From contig UQPI01000057.1 in NCBI GenBank assembly GCA_900542945.1, positions 1 to 13,453 on the forward strand: DNA of 13,453 nt, read 5' to 3'. This DNA comes from an uncultured Collinsella sp. GTDB taxonomy: Bacteria > Actinomycetota > Coriobacteriia > Coriobacteriales > Coriobacteriaceae. The notes beneath the pieces are model-generated. The model saw nothing but the letters and a program-made list of their open reading frames with translations, was not told where the DNA came from and did no database searches. Within the stretch, counting starts at the first letter, position 1, and each line of letters begins with the position of its first letter. The position numbers were made by a program, and so were the translations under genes. Below are positions 4,854 to 11,751 of the stretch, piece by piece.

Positions 4854-7800
4854 ATGACTCAGGGAAAGCATTTCGCTGCCGGTGGCGATCACTTCGCCGC
4901 ACTGCCAAACAAAAAGATTCACACCCCGAAGGGGATCGCGCGTCTGACCGTCACCGCGGCGACCATGGCCGCCATGACCGGGTCGAGCCTCATCTCACCG
5001 TTCGCGGCATTCGCCCAGACCGGTGACGGGACCACGCAGCACCCCGCCGTGATGTCGCCGATCGCCGCCCATGCCGGCGCGGCATCCGGTACCGGCGCGA
5101 AATCCGCCGCACAGACCATCGCGGACCTGCAGAAGGCAGTCGACGAGGCGAAGGCGAAGGAAGACGCCGCCAAGGCATCCTACGATGAGGCCGCCGGTCC
5201 CTACAACAAGGCGGCTTCCGCCCGTGACCAGGCCAAGGCATCCTACGATTCGGCAGTCAGCGCCGGCACGGCAGCCGACCGAGCGGCAATGGACGAGTAC
5301 GCCCGTCAGGTCGCGGAGGGCAAGGACGCCGCCGATGCCGCCGGCAAGGACCTCGAGCAGGCGAAGGCGGGTCTCGCAGACGCCAAGGCAGATGCGTCCG
5401 AGAAGGACGAAGCGTACCAGTCCGCCCTCAAGGCGGCCCAGGATGCCAAGGACGCCCTCGATAAAGCCAAGGCCGATGCCGTAGGCGCCACCCCGGAGGC
5501 TATCCGTGCCGCCGAGCAGGCGGTACGCGATGCCACGGATGCCGTGAGCAGGGCACGGGCCGAACTCGCCAACGCCAACGCGACGCTTGCCGATGCCCAG
5601 TCCAAGCTGGTTGCGGCCCAGTCTGCAAAGGATTCCGCCGATTCCGTCCTCGCCGCAGCCAAGCAGAACAAGGACGCGGCGGATGCGAAGACCGCAGCCG
5701 CCAGCGCCGCCTACGAGAAGGCGAAAGCCGACCTCGCCGCAGCGGAGGCCGGTGCGAGCGGTCCAGAGTACGATGCTGCAAAACAGAAGGTCGCGGATGC
5801 AGAGGCAGCCCTCGCTGCCGCACGAGCGGTGCAGTCCCAGTGCGAGTCCGAGCTCAAGCAGGCACAGTCCGCTGCAGCAACGGCACAAGCCGACCTGAAT
5901 GATGCCCAGGTGGCCCTCTCCGTAAAGCAGCAGGCCGCGGCCGATGCCGAATCCGGTGTGAACGCCGCCCAGTCCGCTCTCGATGCCGCGAACGCCGACC
6001 TCGATGCCGCCAAGCAGGCGAACGTCGACGCCATCTCCAAGCTGGATGCAGCGAAGCAGGCTGTCAAGGACGCTGAGTCCGCCAAGGCGGCCGCCGACGT
6101 AGAGCTCGCGAACGCCAAGGCGGCGAAGGATACCGCAGACGCTGCCGTGACCGCCGCCCAGCAGAAGGTCGACGTGGCACAGGCGAAACTCGATTCCGCC
6201 GACGCGCAGCTCAAGCAGGGAGCCATCGGCTTCTTCCGTGCCATGGGTGCCGATGACGCAGTCAACATCATCCTGAACGCCAAATATGCCGGAAAGACCG
6301 AAGTCGGCAACTCCAAGGACGCCACGTCCCTCACCAACATGATCGACGCGATCAAGTGGATGAGGTCCGTCAACGACTACCGCAAGAGCGTCGGCCTCCC
6401 CGAGCTACAGGTCACCTACAAGCTGATCGCGGCTGCCATTGCGGACGCCAACTATAGCGACACCATCTTCGATCATGCCCGCCAGTACAGCCTCACCGAG
6501 AACGTGGCATGGAACTACGGGATCGACCCGAAAGGGCAATGGGTCGACCAGGAGAAGGGTTTCTTCGATCAGGCGGTGGAGGCGCTTTACGGCATCAGCG
6601 GACTCACCGGTAAGGACGCCTACGACTTCTACGCCAAGAACGGTTCTGCAATCAGGAAATGGGTCGCGAACAACTGCCATTGGGAGGACGGCAGCAGCGG
6701 CACCATCGGCCATTACCTGAACATCATCAATCCCGACCTTGTGACCATGGGAACTGCAATCTGCACCAAGGGCACCATGCGTGGATACCAAACACACTGC
6801 TACACCGCTGGCGAATCGCCCGATTCCGCCTGGAAACAGAACCCCATGTCCGTCGACGAGTATGAGCAGAAGCTGACCTCCTACATCGACGGTCTCAAGA
6901 ACGCCAAGAGCGCACTCGACGCAGCCAAGACCGATCTCGCATCCAAGCAGCAGGCAGCCGCCGGCGCCGCCGCAACCGTCCAGCAGAAGCAGGTCGCGGT
7001 GGATTCCGCACAGGCAGATGTCGATGCCGCAAAGCAGGGTGTTGCCGATGCCCAGCGTGCCGTCGATGCCGCAAAGGCTGATCTCGCATCCAAGCAGCAG
7101 GGCGTCACGGATGCCCAGACAGAGCTTAATGCGGCGAAATCGGACCTCGATGCCGCCAACGCGGCAGTCGATACGGCAAAGTCGACCGTCCAGCAGAAAC
7201 AGGTCGCCTTTGATGCCGCCAACGCAGCCGTAACGGCCGCACAGACCAAGCTGGATTCCGCCAAGGCGGACACCGAGGCCAAGCAGCAGGACGTCATGGA
7301 TGCGAACGCCGATCTCGCGAAGTTCTTCCAGGACGTCGCCGACGCCAAGAAGGCGCTCGATACAGCAAAGAGCGTCCATGACGCGGCGGCAGCCGATCAG
7401 ACCGAGAAGGCGACCGTCCTCGCCGCCGCCGAGCAAAAGGCGGACGCCACCGCACGCGCCCTCGCGGATGCCCAGCGTGCCGTCGATGCCGCAAAGGCCG
7501 ACACCGGCGTTGCCGCCGACAGGCTTACCGGCTCCCAGACCGATCTCGAGGACGCACAGTCGAACCTCGACATCCTCACCGGCCTTGCCGCGAAGCTCGC
7601 AGAGGCACAGCAGCGCGAGCAGGATGCAGTAAAGGCTGTCAATGACACCAAGGCCGCCCTCGATGCCGCGAAGGCGGATACCGCCGCCGCCGAGTCCCTG
7701 GTCTCCGTCGCCGAACAGGCGAAGGCGCAGGCAGACGCCAAGCTGTCGAAGCTGAACTCCATCGACGCCGGCGCGGCGATCGCTTCCGGCCATGACGCGA

Positions 7801-8204
7801 ACGCGGATGACGCCCTCAACGCGCTTTTCGCCGCAGCAGTCGAGGCACGTGCCAAGGTCGCGCCCGCCAAGGCCATCCTGGACGAGAAGCAGGCCGCGGT
7901 GGACGAGCTCCAGCCCGGCTACGATGCGACACTCGCCGCCTACGAGTTGGCGAAATCCGACCGCATCGCAGCGGAGCAGAAGCTTTCCGATGAGATCGCA
8001 CGACAGGAGGCAGATGAGGTCGCAAAGCAACAGGCGGCATACACCCCGAAGCACCTCGCCGGCACGGATACCGCCCAGCCCGGCAGCCTCGCCCAGACCG
8101 GTGACCGCGCGGGACTCATCGGCGAGACGTTCGTCATCGGCGGTACCGTCCTCGTGGCGGCCGGCGTCTTCCTCGACCGGAAGAAGCGCCGCGAGCAGAT
8201 GTAG
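4854..8204 (+). CDS. Wall-anchored coiled-coil/CAP-domain surface protein (PrgA/Sec10-like plan)
   Basis: A 1116-residue secreted protein. The order is: signal peptide (about 20-54, cleavage after AFA before Q55); long Ala-rich heptad coiled coil (about 83-456, many ADAKAAL-like repeats); globular CAP/SCP domain (about 460-665); second coiled coil (about 670-1060); LAQTG sortase motif (1079-1083), hydrophobic helix and tail DRKKRREQM. CAP signs include NDYRKSVGLPEL (from N507), H541, TENVAW (548-553) and GHYLNIINPD (from G619), where the classical GHYTQ motif is expected. Cysteines at 608, 637 and 649 may form disulfides. ATG 4854 is preferred (AAAAGGAA 11 bases upstream) over ATG 4827. A coiled-coil stalk carrying a CAP domain is the design of PrgA, a surface-exclusion protein, and mob genes lie downstream. 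That role is inference; adhesion or wall-related functions are alternatives. Confidence 0.85.
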   Translation: MTQGKHFAAGGDHFAALPNKKIHTPKGIARLTVTAATMAAMTGSSLISPFAAFAQTGDGTTQHPAVMSPIAAHAGAASGTGAKSAAQTIADLQKAVDEAKAKEDAAKASYDEAAGPYNKAASARDQAKASYDSAVSAGTAADRAAMDEYARQVAEGKDAADAAGKDLEQAKAGLADAKADASEKDEAYQSALKAAQDAKDALDKAKADAVGATPEAIRAAEQAVRDATDAVSRARAELANANATLADAQSKLVAAQSAKDSADSVLAAAKQNKDAADAKTAAASAAYEKAKADLAAAEAGASGPEYDAAKQKVADAEAALAAARAVQSQCESELKQAQSAAATAQADLNDAQVALSVKQQAAADAESGVNAAQSALDAANADLDAAKQANVDAISKLDAAKQAVKDAESAKAAADVELANAKAAKDTADAAVTAAQQKVDVAQAKLDSADAQLKQGAIGFFRAMGADDAVNIILNAKYAGKTEVGNSKDATSLTNMIDAIKWMRSVNDYRKSVGLPELQVTYKLIAAAIADANYSDTIFDHARQYSLTENVAWNYGIDPKGQWVDQEKGFFDQAVEALYGISGLTGKDAYDFYAKNGSAIRKWVANNCHWEDGSSGTIGHYLNIINPDLVTMGTAICTKGTMRGYQTHCYTAGESPDSAWKQNPMSVDEYEQKLTSYIDGLKNAKSALDAAKTDLASKQQAAAGAAATVQQKQVAVDSAQADVDAAKQGVADAQRAVDAAKADLASKQQGVTDAQTELNAAKSDLDAANAAVDTAKSTVQQKQVAFDAANAAVTAAQTKLDSAKADTEAKQQDVMDANADLAKFFQDVADAKKALDTAKSVHDAAAADQTEKATVLAAAEQKADATARALADAQRAVDAAKADTGVAADRLTGSQTDLEDAQSNLDILTGLAAKLAEAQQREQDAVKAVNDTKAALDAAKADTAAAESLVSVAEQAKAQADAKLSKLNSIDAGAAIASGHDANADDALNALFAAAVEARAKVAPAKAILDEKQAAVDELQPGYDATLAAYELAKSDRIAAEQKLSDEIARQEADEVAKQQAAYTPKHLAGTDTAQPGSLAQTGDRAGLIGETFVIGGTVLVAAGVFLDRKKRREQM
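7047..7498 (+). repeat. Exact 32-bp direct repeat within the stalk coding sequence
   Basis: Positions 7047-7078 and 7467-7498 are identical and exactly 420 bases (140 codons) apart, both encoding DAQRAVDAAKA. A second exact pair of 22 bp lies at 6933-6954 and 7080-7101 (49 codons apart), encoding DLASKQQ. Identity at synonymous sites points to recent duplication or gene conversion rather than ancient protein repeats. Confidence 0.8.
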
Positions 8205-8211
8205 AAGCGAG

Positions 8212-8250
8212 CCGGGCGTTGGATATCGGCTGGTGTCCAACGCCCGGTTT
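8212..8250 (+). terminator. Hairpin after the surface-protein gene
   Basis: CCGGGCGTTGGA (8212-8223) and TCCAACGCCCGG (8236-8247) form a perfect 12-bp stem with a 12-nt loop, seven bases after the stop codon. Only TTTC follows, so it may be a leaky terminator or an attenuator before the next gene, whose ribosome site starts at 8258. Confidence 0.65.
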
Positions 8251-8269
8251 CATGGGCAGGGAGATCGGT

Positions 8270-8914
8270 GTGAGAACAAAGGCTATTATCGTTGCGCTTC
8301 TGGTGTGCCTTTCGGCACCTCAACTTGGATGTGCCAGCGTTGCAAAGCAAGGAAGCGGCTCTACGGAAAGGGCCGCCACAGCGGTAAAGAATAAAGACAA
8401 AAAGAAGCCAAGCGAAGAAAAGACGACGCAAACCTCTGGAACCAAGACCGAGGAGAAGAAAGAATCCGACGACAAGGACCAGAAGTCCGATGACTCCAAG
8501 AAGGAGGATAACAAGTCTTCCGATTCCTCGAAGTCGGACAACAAGGGCGATTCCTCCCAGTCCAAGCAGAATTCCGGCAATTCGCAGAGTTCCGGCAGCA
8601 ACAATTCCTCTTCCAACGGCGGCAGCCAGAAGAAGTGGGTTGCCGAGCAGGGCCACTGGGAGACAGATTACAGCCAGGTCTGGGTGCCGAATGTAGTATA
8701 TACGCGTCATGAACGTTACATTTGTAGTGCATGCGGTGCATCTTTCGATTCTATAGCCGCTTGGTCAGCTCATAGTGACGCAATGTGGGAACAAGGTCAA
8801 GACCATGGAGCATATATCAATGATTCGTATACTACCTCTGAGGACCAGGGACATTATGAACAGAAGGCTACGGGGCAGCATTGGGTCGTCGATGTTGCCG
8901 GTCACTGGGAATAA
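8270..8914 (+). CDS. Secreted, probably lipid-anchored protein with C2H2-like motif
   Basis: A 214-residue exported protein of unknown function. The start GTG 8270 is chosen because AGGGAG (8258-8263) precedes it by six bases. It gives a clean signal sequence MRTKAIIVALLVCLSAPQLGC with a lipobox-like end (C21; Gln at -3 is not ideal, so anchoring is likely but not certain). Residues about 25-120 are a Lys/Glu/Ser/Asp/Asn-rich disordered linker suited to crossing the cell wall. The C-terminal part contains C152-x2-C155-x12-H168-x10-H179, a zinc-finger-like pattern with a long His-His gap, flanked by aromatic repeats (GHWETDY, GHYEQ, and GHWE at the very end). From about 8690 the DNA becomes more A+T-rich, hinting at a different origin for this domain. 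It follows the surface-protein gene and may work with it at the cell surface. Confidence 0.75.
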   Translation: MRTKAIIVALLVCLSAPQLGCASVAKQGSGSTERAATAVKNKDKKKPSEEKTTQTSGTKTEEKKESDDKDQKSDDSKKEDNKSSDSSKSDNKGDSSQSKQNSGNSQSSGSNNSSSNGGSQKKWVAEQGHWETDYSQVWVPNVVYTRHERYICSACGASFDSIAAWSAHSDAMWEQGQDHGAYINDSYTTSEDQGHYEQKATGQHWVVDVAGHWE

Positions 8915-8965
8915 TGGACATATGTTCCTCTCCTCTTACATTCGGTGAATGTTTATTTATTTGTG

Positions 8966-8990
8966 GGCGGCCGGTTCGGCCGCCTTTTTT
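8966..8990 (+). terminator. Strong intrinsic terminator
   Basis: GGCGGCCG (8966-8973) pairs perfectly with CGGCCGCC (8977-8984) around a GTT loop, followed by six Ts (8985-8990). It ends the transcript of the secreted-protein gene. Confidence 0.92.
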
Positions 8991-9165
8991 AGACGCCCAG
9001 TCTGGGGCAAACGATAGGAAAGCAATCAAACGAGAAGCCGTTCCAAAAGAATCCGGCGGTGTCGGATACTTCGGGCAAAACCTTCCGCAAATCGGTAAGG
9101 TCTTCCATCAACTTGCTCCAGCCCTCGCCCGGAGTCCGCTGCGCGGTAATGCAAACACTCGGCAT
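8989..9165 (-). pseudogene. Remnant of an unrecognised minus-strand gene
   Basis: The minus-strand frame reads ITAQRTPGEGWSKLMEDL, then TDLRKVLPEVSDTAGFFW and NGFSFDCFPIVCPRLGV to a TAA whose bases overlap the T-run of the neighbouring terminator. Codon choice looks genuinely coding, with mostly G or C third positions. N-terminal to this block the frame dissolves into CGCT-rich filler, there is no ribosome site, and any start (such as the ATG ending at 9165) is arbitrary. It is best read as the last ~55 codons of a truncated gene. I do not recognise the family. It could also be a very short intact gene. Confidence 0.4.
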
Positions 9166-9355
9166 CCCTCGCATTCGCATTACCGCTCCGCTCTCGCTAC
9201 AGCGAATCTCTAACACTCAGCATCCTTCGCGTTAAAAATTCGCTTCCGCTCACGGTCTTCGCTGACACTACGACACCGCGAAGCCTTTCGCTCGAAACGA
9301 GGCCTCTCATTTCGTGTCTACGCTACGCTCCGCCCAATCGCCGTTCCGGTGATTG
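9166..9355. other. CGCT-rich low-complexity intergenic stretch
   Basis: No gene is supported. The DNA is a patchwork of short CGCT, TTCGC and CTACG words, for example around 9190-9260 and 9310-9345. It resembles the stretch at about 4385-4480 in texture, though not in exact sequence. Both lie where accessory genes end. Confidence 0.4.
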
Positions 9356-9589
9356 CAAGATTGGTGTTGGGCTAGATAAATGGGGCCATACTCGCCCCCT
9401 TTATCTGCCAACACATCTTGATTATCGCCTCCCACGGCGATAAAGTTAGAAATGAAATTCGCCTTCATTTCTAAGGGAAGTGACGGCGTCACTTCAAAAA
9501 ATCGGCGCGACGTCAGTCGCTCCCAAAAAAGGAAAGCAATCTCATATTGGTTTTGAATCGGTGGCCTCACCGATTCGCTCTGCTTTCCT
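9356..9589. repeat. Array of six consecutive hairpins upstream of mobC; candidate oriT or leader
   Basis: Six stem-loops follow one another. (1) 9356-9420: CAAGAT/ATCTTG, GTGTTGG/CCAACAC, AGATAAA/TTTATCT and GGGGC/GCCCC, 25 pairs with small bulges. (2) TTATCGCC 9422-9429/9436-9443. (3) TTAGAAATGAA 9446-9456/9464-9474. (4) GAAGTGAC 9477-9484/9488-9495. (5) GCGAC 9507-9511/9516-9520. (6) outer AGGAAAGCA 9530-9538/9581-9589 enclosing inner GAATCGGTG 9555-9563/9568-9576. Stems 2-6 are perfect. A-runs follow stems 4 and 5. The array ends seven bases before mobC. Position next to mobC and the relaxase suits an origin of transfer; a structured mRNA leader is the alternative. The nick site cannot be assigned. 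Confidence 0.75.
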
Positions 9590-9595
9590 GGGGGC

Positions 9596-10183
9596 ATGAT
9601 GAGTTGCAAGCGTCCACACACCGTTAAGGCGACACTCACTTCTGAAGAATACGAAACGTTTTCCGCTTTGGCGGACAAGGCAGGCATGACGAAAGCCGAA
9701 CTCATTCGCTATGCCTTGAGTCATCGGAGTGAATCACTCGATGATCTAGTCATTTCTAAAAATGATGACGGTGGCCGCAGTAAAAAGCTGCAACCCGTTT
9801 CAGGCGATTTGCATGAAACGCGTTCGAAGGCCATTTACGTTAAGGTCACCGATGGGGAGCACGAAGCGATCCGCAGACGAGCGGATGTACTTGGTGCGAC
9901 CGTCAGTGCGTATGCCCGCCGCGTGATGCTTGCCGGGAAAATCGAGAAGATCGATTTCGATATGAGCCAGGTCGCAAAAATCTATCACGAGCTGTATCGC
10001 GAGGGGACGAACCTCAACCAGCTGATGTACTTCGTGAATGCGCAAGGTCTTCCGGCCTACAACGAGAAGGCAGTTTTCCGAACGCTTGAAAAGGTTTACC
10101 AGAACGCCCGCAAAGTCACTCTCTTTATCGAAGAACTCGAACAGCGCTATTTCGTCGGCGGTGATCAAAATGACCGTCGTTAA
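9596..10183 (+). CDS. mobC: MobC-type relaxosome accessory protein
   Basis: A 195-residue cytoplasmic DNA-binding protein that would help the relaxase find and open the transfer origin. The C-terminal half is the MobC domain, with its signature around G137-TNLNQ142, the preceding MSQVAKIYHELYREG and a long helix to the end. Two ribbon-helix-helix-like segments are visible: HTVKATLTSEEYETFSALAD plus KAGMTKAELIRYAL (about 8-41), and KAIYVKVTDGEHEAIRRRAD plus VLGATVSAYARRVMLAG (about 79-115). Most family members have one, so this looks like an extended or duplicated form. Tandem ATGs at 9596 and 9599 are preceded only by TGGGGG directly at the base of the sixth hairpin, so translation may depend on that structure. 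The end overlaps the relaxase start by 14 bases. Confidence 0.88.
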   Translation: MMSCKRPHTVKATLTSEEYETFSALADKAGMTKAELIRYALSHRSESLDDLVISKNDDGGRSKKLQPVSGDLHETRSKAIYVKVTDGEHEAIRRRADVLGATVSAYARRVMLAGKIEKIDFDMSQVAKIYHELYREGTNLNQLMYFVNAQGLPAYNEKAVFRTLEKVYQNARKVTLFIEELEQRYFVGGDQNDRR

Positions 10184-11369
10184 GCAGAAAGGTGTTTCGT
10201 CCGAGCGCTATGCGAAGAACGTGCGCAAGTACATTAACGGAAAGTACGCTTTGGCCCGCGGCGGCTGGAACCTCGCGAACCGAAAGTACTGGTTTTCCGA
10301 GATGGCTATGACGCGGAAGATGTTTCATCACGACAGGCCTGCGCGCGTCGGCGCGAAGAACATAACGATGCTTCATCAGGTTCTTGCGTTTCTTCCCGAG
10401 GAGTGCAGCTGCAACGGAGGCAAGATGACCCCCGATGCATGTATGGCCTACGCGGAGCAATGGCTTGCGAAACACTATCCGCATCAACAAGTGATTGTCG
10501 CCTTGCATGAGGAAAACGATAAGGCGGGAAAACGTTACGCGGTCCATATGGCGATTAACCGCACGGATCTTTTGACGGGTAAGCGTTGCGAGACGGGTGG
10601 GCGTCGCGGAAAGTACGAACGCGCTGCGTGGGTTCGTGAAATGGACGAGGCCTGGAATCTCGCTCAGCTCGAAAAGGGAAAGAAGAACTCGAAGATTCGA
10701 GATCGACAGCCGCGCGACATTGAAAAGGTGATCGTCGATCGGGGAGAGTACAGTTATAAAAACAATCTGCGCGAGCTGATCCATATTGCGATTGACGAAG
10801 GTCGCGTAAAGAATATGGAGCAGTTCAAGAAATTACTTGCCTCATGGGGCGTAGACATTTTCATCAAGAACAATCGTGTCTATGCGACAGATCTCGATAT
10901 CAAAGAGGCCGGCAACCCGAAGTGCACTTTCAACCTGACCCGTCTTGACGGGCGGTTCGCGATCAAGCAGCTCGAGGCGGCCTTCAAAAATAACGTGTTG
11001 GAAGCAGAGCGAGCCCTTCCATACGAGAAGCGCTGTGAGATTTACATCCAACGGCTTAAGAAGGCGTATTCGGCGTGGGTCGAGCAGGCGAAGGCGAGCA
11101 AGGGCGTCGCCTACAACCTGTTTCCGAAGTTCATCGCACCGAAGTGTGACGAAGATCTGCTCGAAGATCCGGCGGTTCGCGATGAGCTTCTTGCGCGTCG
11201 CGGTTGCGCAAGGGAGATTCGCAACCGCTACGCCGGCGCCGTTCCCGATGCCGGTGACGACCGCGTTCGCGCCGCGGGCCAGGCGCACGGCGGCGGTGCT
11301 GTGTCGAGGCAGCTGGACGACCGCGTCGTCGACCGCGCTGACTACTCGCGCGGAGACACGCCTCGCTAG
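10170..11369 (+). CDS. mobA: MobA/VirD2-like relaxase (MOBP-type)
   Basis: A 399-residue relaxase, expected to nick one strand at oriT, bind the 5' end through a tyrosine and lead the strand into a recipient. The start ATG 10170 overlaps the mobC stop, giving tight coupling. The N-terminus (VSSERYAKNVRKYI, Y14/Y21) is the likely catalytic-tyrosine region. The metal-binding motif is seen as H113-EENDKAGKRYAV-H126-MAIN130. The usual HxH pair is reduced, with A124 at the position of the first His, so the metal site is unusual or a variant like the HEN clade. The middle (about 190-290) is helical and basic. From about residue 345 the sequence becomes Gly/Ala/Arg/Asp-rich and more GC-rich, consistent with a degraded or exchanged C-terminus. 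No coupling protein or type IV secretion gene is seen, so it would need help for transfer. Confidence 0.88.
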   Translation: MTVVKQKGVSSERYAKNVRKYINGKYALARGGWNLANRKYWFSEMAMTRKMFHHDRPARVGAKNITMLHQVLAFLPEECSCNGGKMTPDACMAYAEQWLAKHYPHQQVIVALHEENDKAGKRYAVHMAINRTDLLTGKRCETGGRRGKYERAAWVREMDEAWNLAQLEKGKKNSKIRDRQPRDIEKVIVDRGEYSYKNNLRELIHIAIDEGRVKNMEQFKKLLASWGVDIFIKNNRVYATDLDIKEAGNPKCTFNLTRLDGRFAIKQLEAAFKNNVLEAERALPYEKRCEIYIQRLKKAYSAWVEQAKASKGVAYNLFPKFIAPKCDEDLLEDPAVRDELLARRGCAREIRNRYAGAVPDAGDDRVRAAGQAHGGGAVSRQLDDRVVDRADYSRGDTPR

Positions 11370-11484
11370 TTTTGGAAAGCCTATCGTCGGTGCCCTAGCG
11401 CGCTGCCATCCAGTGCCGATTCTTTCATGCTCGCAATTCGGCGAGGGTGAGGAGTATGAATTGATCTGCGGGAGTCAGCCGCTC

Positions 11485-11493
11485 TGATAGAAT
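11485..11493 (+). promoter_or_regulatory. Extended -10 promoter for the small-peptide mRNA
   Basis: TGATAGAAT is an extended -10 box (TG, one base, TAGAAT at 11488-11493). No good -35 exists at 16-18 bases; TTGATC (11461-11466) is 21 bases away. Transcription would begin near 11500, about 57 bases before the peptide start. The same hexamer TAGAAT recurs on the minus strand at 11757-11752. Confidence 0.6.
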
Positions 11494-11556
11494 CGTCCTT
11501 GCTGTCGGCAGCCCTCGTGCCGGGCAGAGCCCTCCATTAGATGGGAGGTGATGCCC

Positions 11557-11682
11557 ATGACCGATTTCACCGAGCTCGTGAAGCTCCTGACCGCTACGGT
11601 CTCGCTCCTCACGGCCCTTGTCGGCCTTTCCAAGGCACTCAAGCAGGGTTCGAAGCCCAAAAAGAAAGGCCACCGTCGCTAA
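11557..11682 (+). CDS. Small hydrophobic-basic peptide, candidate type I toxin
   Basis: A 41-residue peptide: acidic N-terminus (MTDFTELVK), one hydrophobic helix (about LLTATVSLLTALVGL, residues 10-24) and a strongly basic tail (KQGSKPKKKGHRR). A single short membrane or amphipathic helix with a charged tail is the design of membrane-acting type I toxins such as the Fst, TxpA and holin-like families, though I cannot place it in one of them. GGGAGGTG (11543-11550) gives ATG 11557 good spacing; the in-frame ATG 11551 touches it. The gene has its own promoter and is bracketed by complementary repeats. Its last eight codons and 3' UTR are covered by a predicted antisense RNA. It sits right after the relaxase, a place where addiction modules are common. 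Toxicity is inference. Confidence 0.7.
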   Translation: MTDFTELVKLLTATVSLLTALVGLSKALKQGSKPKKKGHRR

Positions 11683-11692
11683 GACGATGACC
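11659..11692 (-). terminator. Intrinsic terminator of the antisense RNA
   Basis: Read on the minus strand, GGTCATCGTC (11692-11683) pairs with GACGGTGGCC (11677-11668) around loop TTAGC: ten pairs, two of them U-G. TTTCTTTTT (11667-11659) follows. On the plus strand the two wobble positions become A/C mismatches and no T-run follows, so the signal works in one direction only, against the sense of the peptide gene in which it is embedded. Confidence 0.8.
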
Positions 11693-11745
11693 TAACTCTA
11701 TTAAGCAACGGCTCTGCCCAGCTCACTACAACTTGGGCTGCCGTC
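11659..11745 (-). ncRNA. Predicted antisense RNA, candidate type I antitoxin
   Basis: On the minus strand, a -10 box (TAGAAT, 11757-11752) would start transcription near 11745, and a specific intrinsic terminator lies at 11692-11659. That defines an RNA of about 87 bases. It would be fully complementary to the peptide mRNA from the 3' end of its coding sequence through the 3' UTR. Its 5' part repeats the two leader words of the mRNA (CGGCAGCCC, then GGGCAGAGCC). A convergent RNA overlapping the toxin 3' end is the arrangement of TxpA/RatA and BsrG/SR4. The RNA itself is predicted, not shown. Confidence 0.6.
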
Positions 11746-11751
11746 GGCACC

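Larger units (their letters stand above)
11501..11748. repeat. Nested complementary segments flanking the small-peptide gene
   Basis: CGGCAGCCC (11506-11514) is the exact reverse complement of 11735-11743; with one mismatch the pairing extends to 11501-11514/11735-11748. GGGCAGAGCC (11522-11531) is the exact reverse complement of 11710-11719. The order is nested, so the 5' and 3' ends of a transcript over the gene could pair. Equally, the predicted antisense RNA begins with the same two words as the mRNA leader, in the same order. Confidence 0.85.

Noticed and set aside
9356..9589. Known riboswitch or T-box upstream of mobC
   Set aside because: The hairpins are simple independent stems with no conserved ligand-binding core that I recognise, and mobC is not a metabolic gene.
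9307..9705. Minus-strand open frame across the hairpin array and start of mobC
   Set aside because: It runs through perfect hairpins and overlaps mobC, which has clear domain evidence; no start signal or family match is seen.
10038..10169. Earlier start for the relaxase inside mobC
   Set aside because: The extra 44 residues are Arg/Ser-rich shadow sequence of mobC. ATG 10170 gives the usual short overlap and places the relaxase motifs near the N-terminus.
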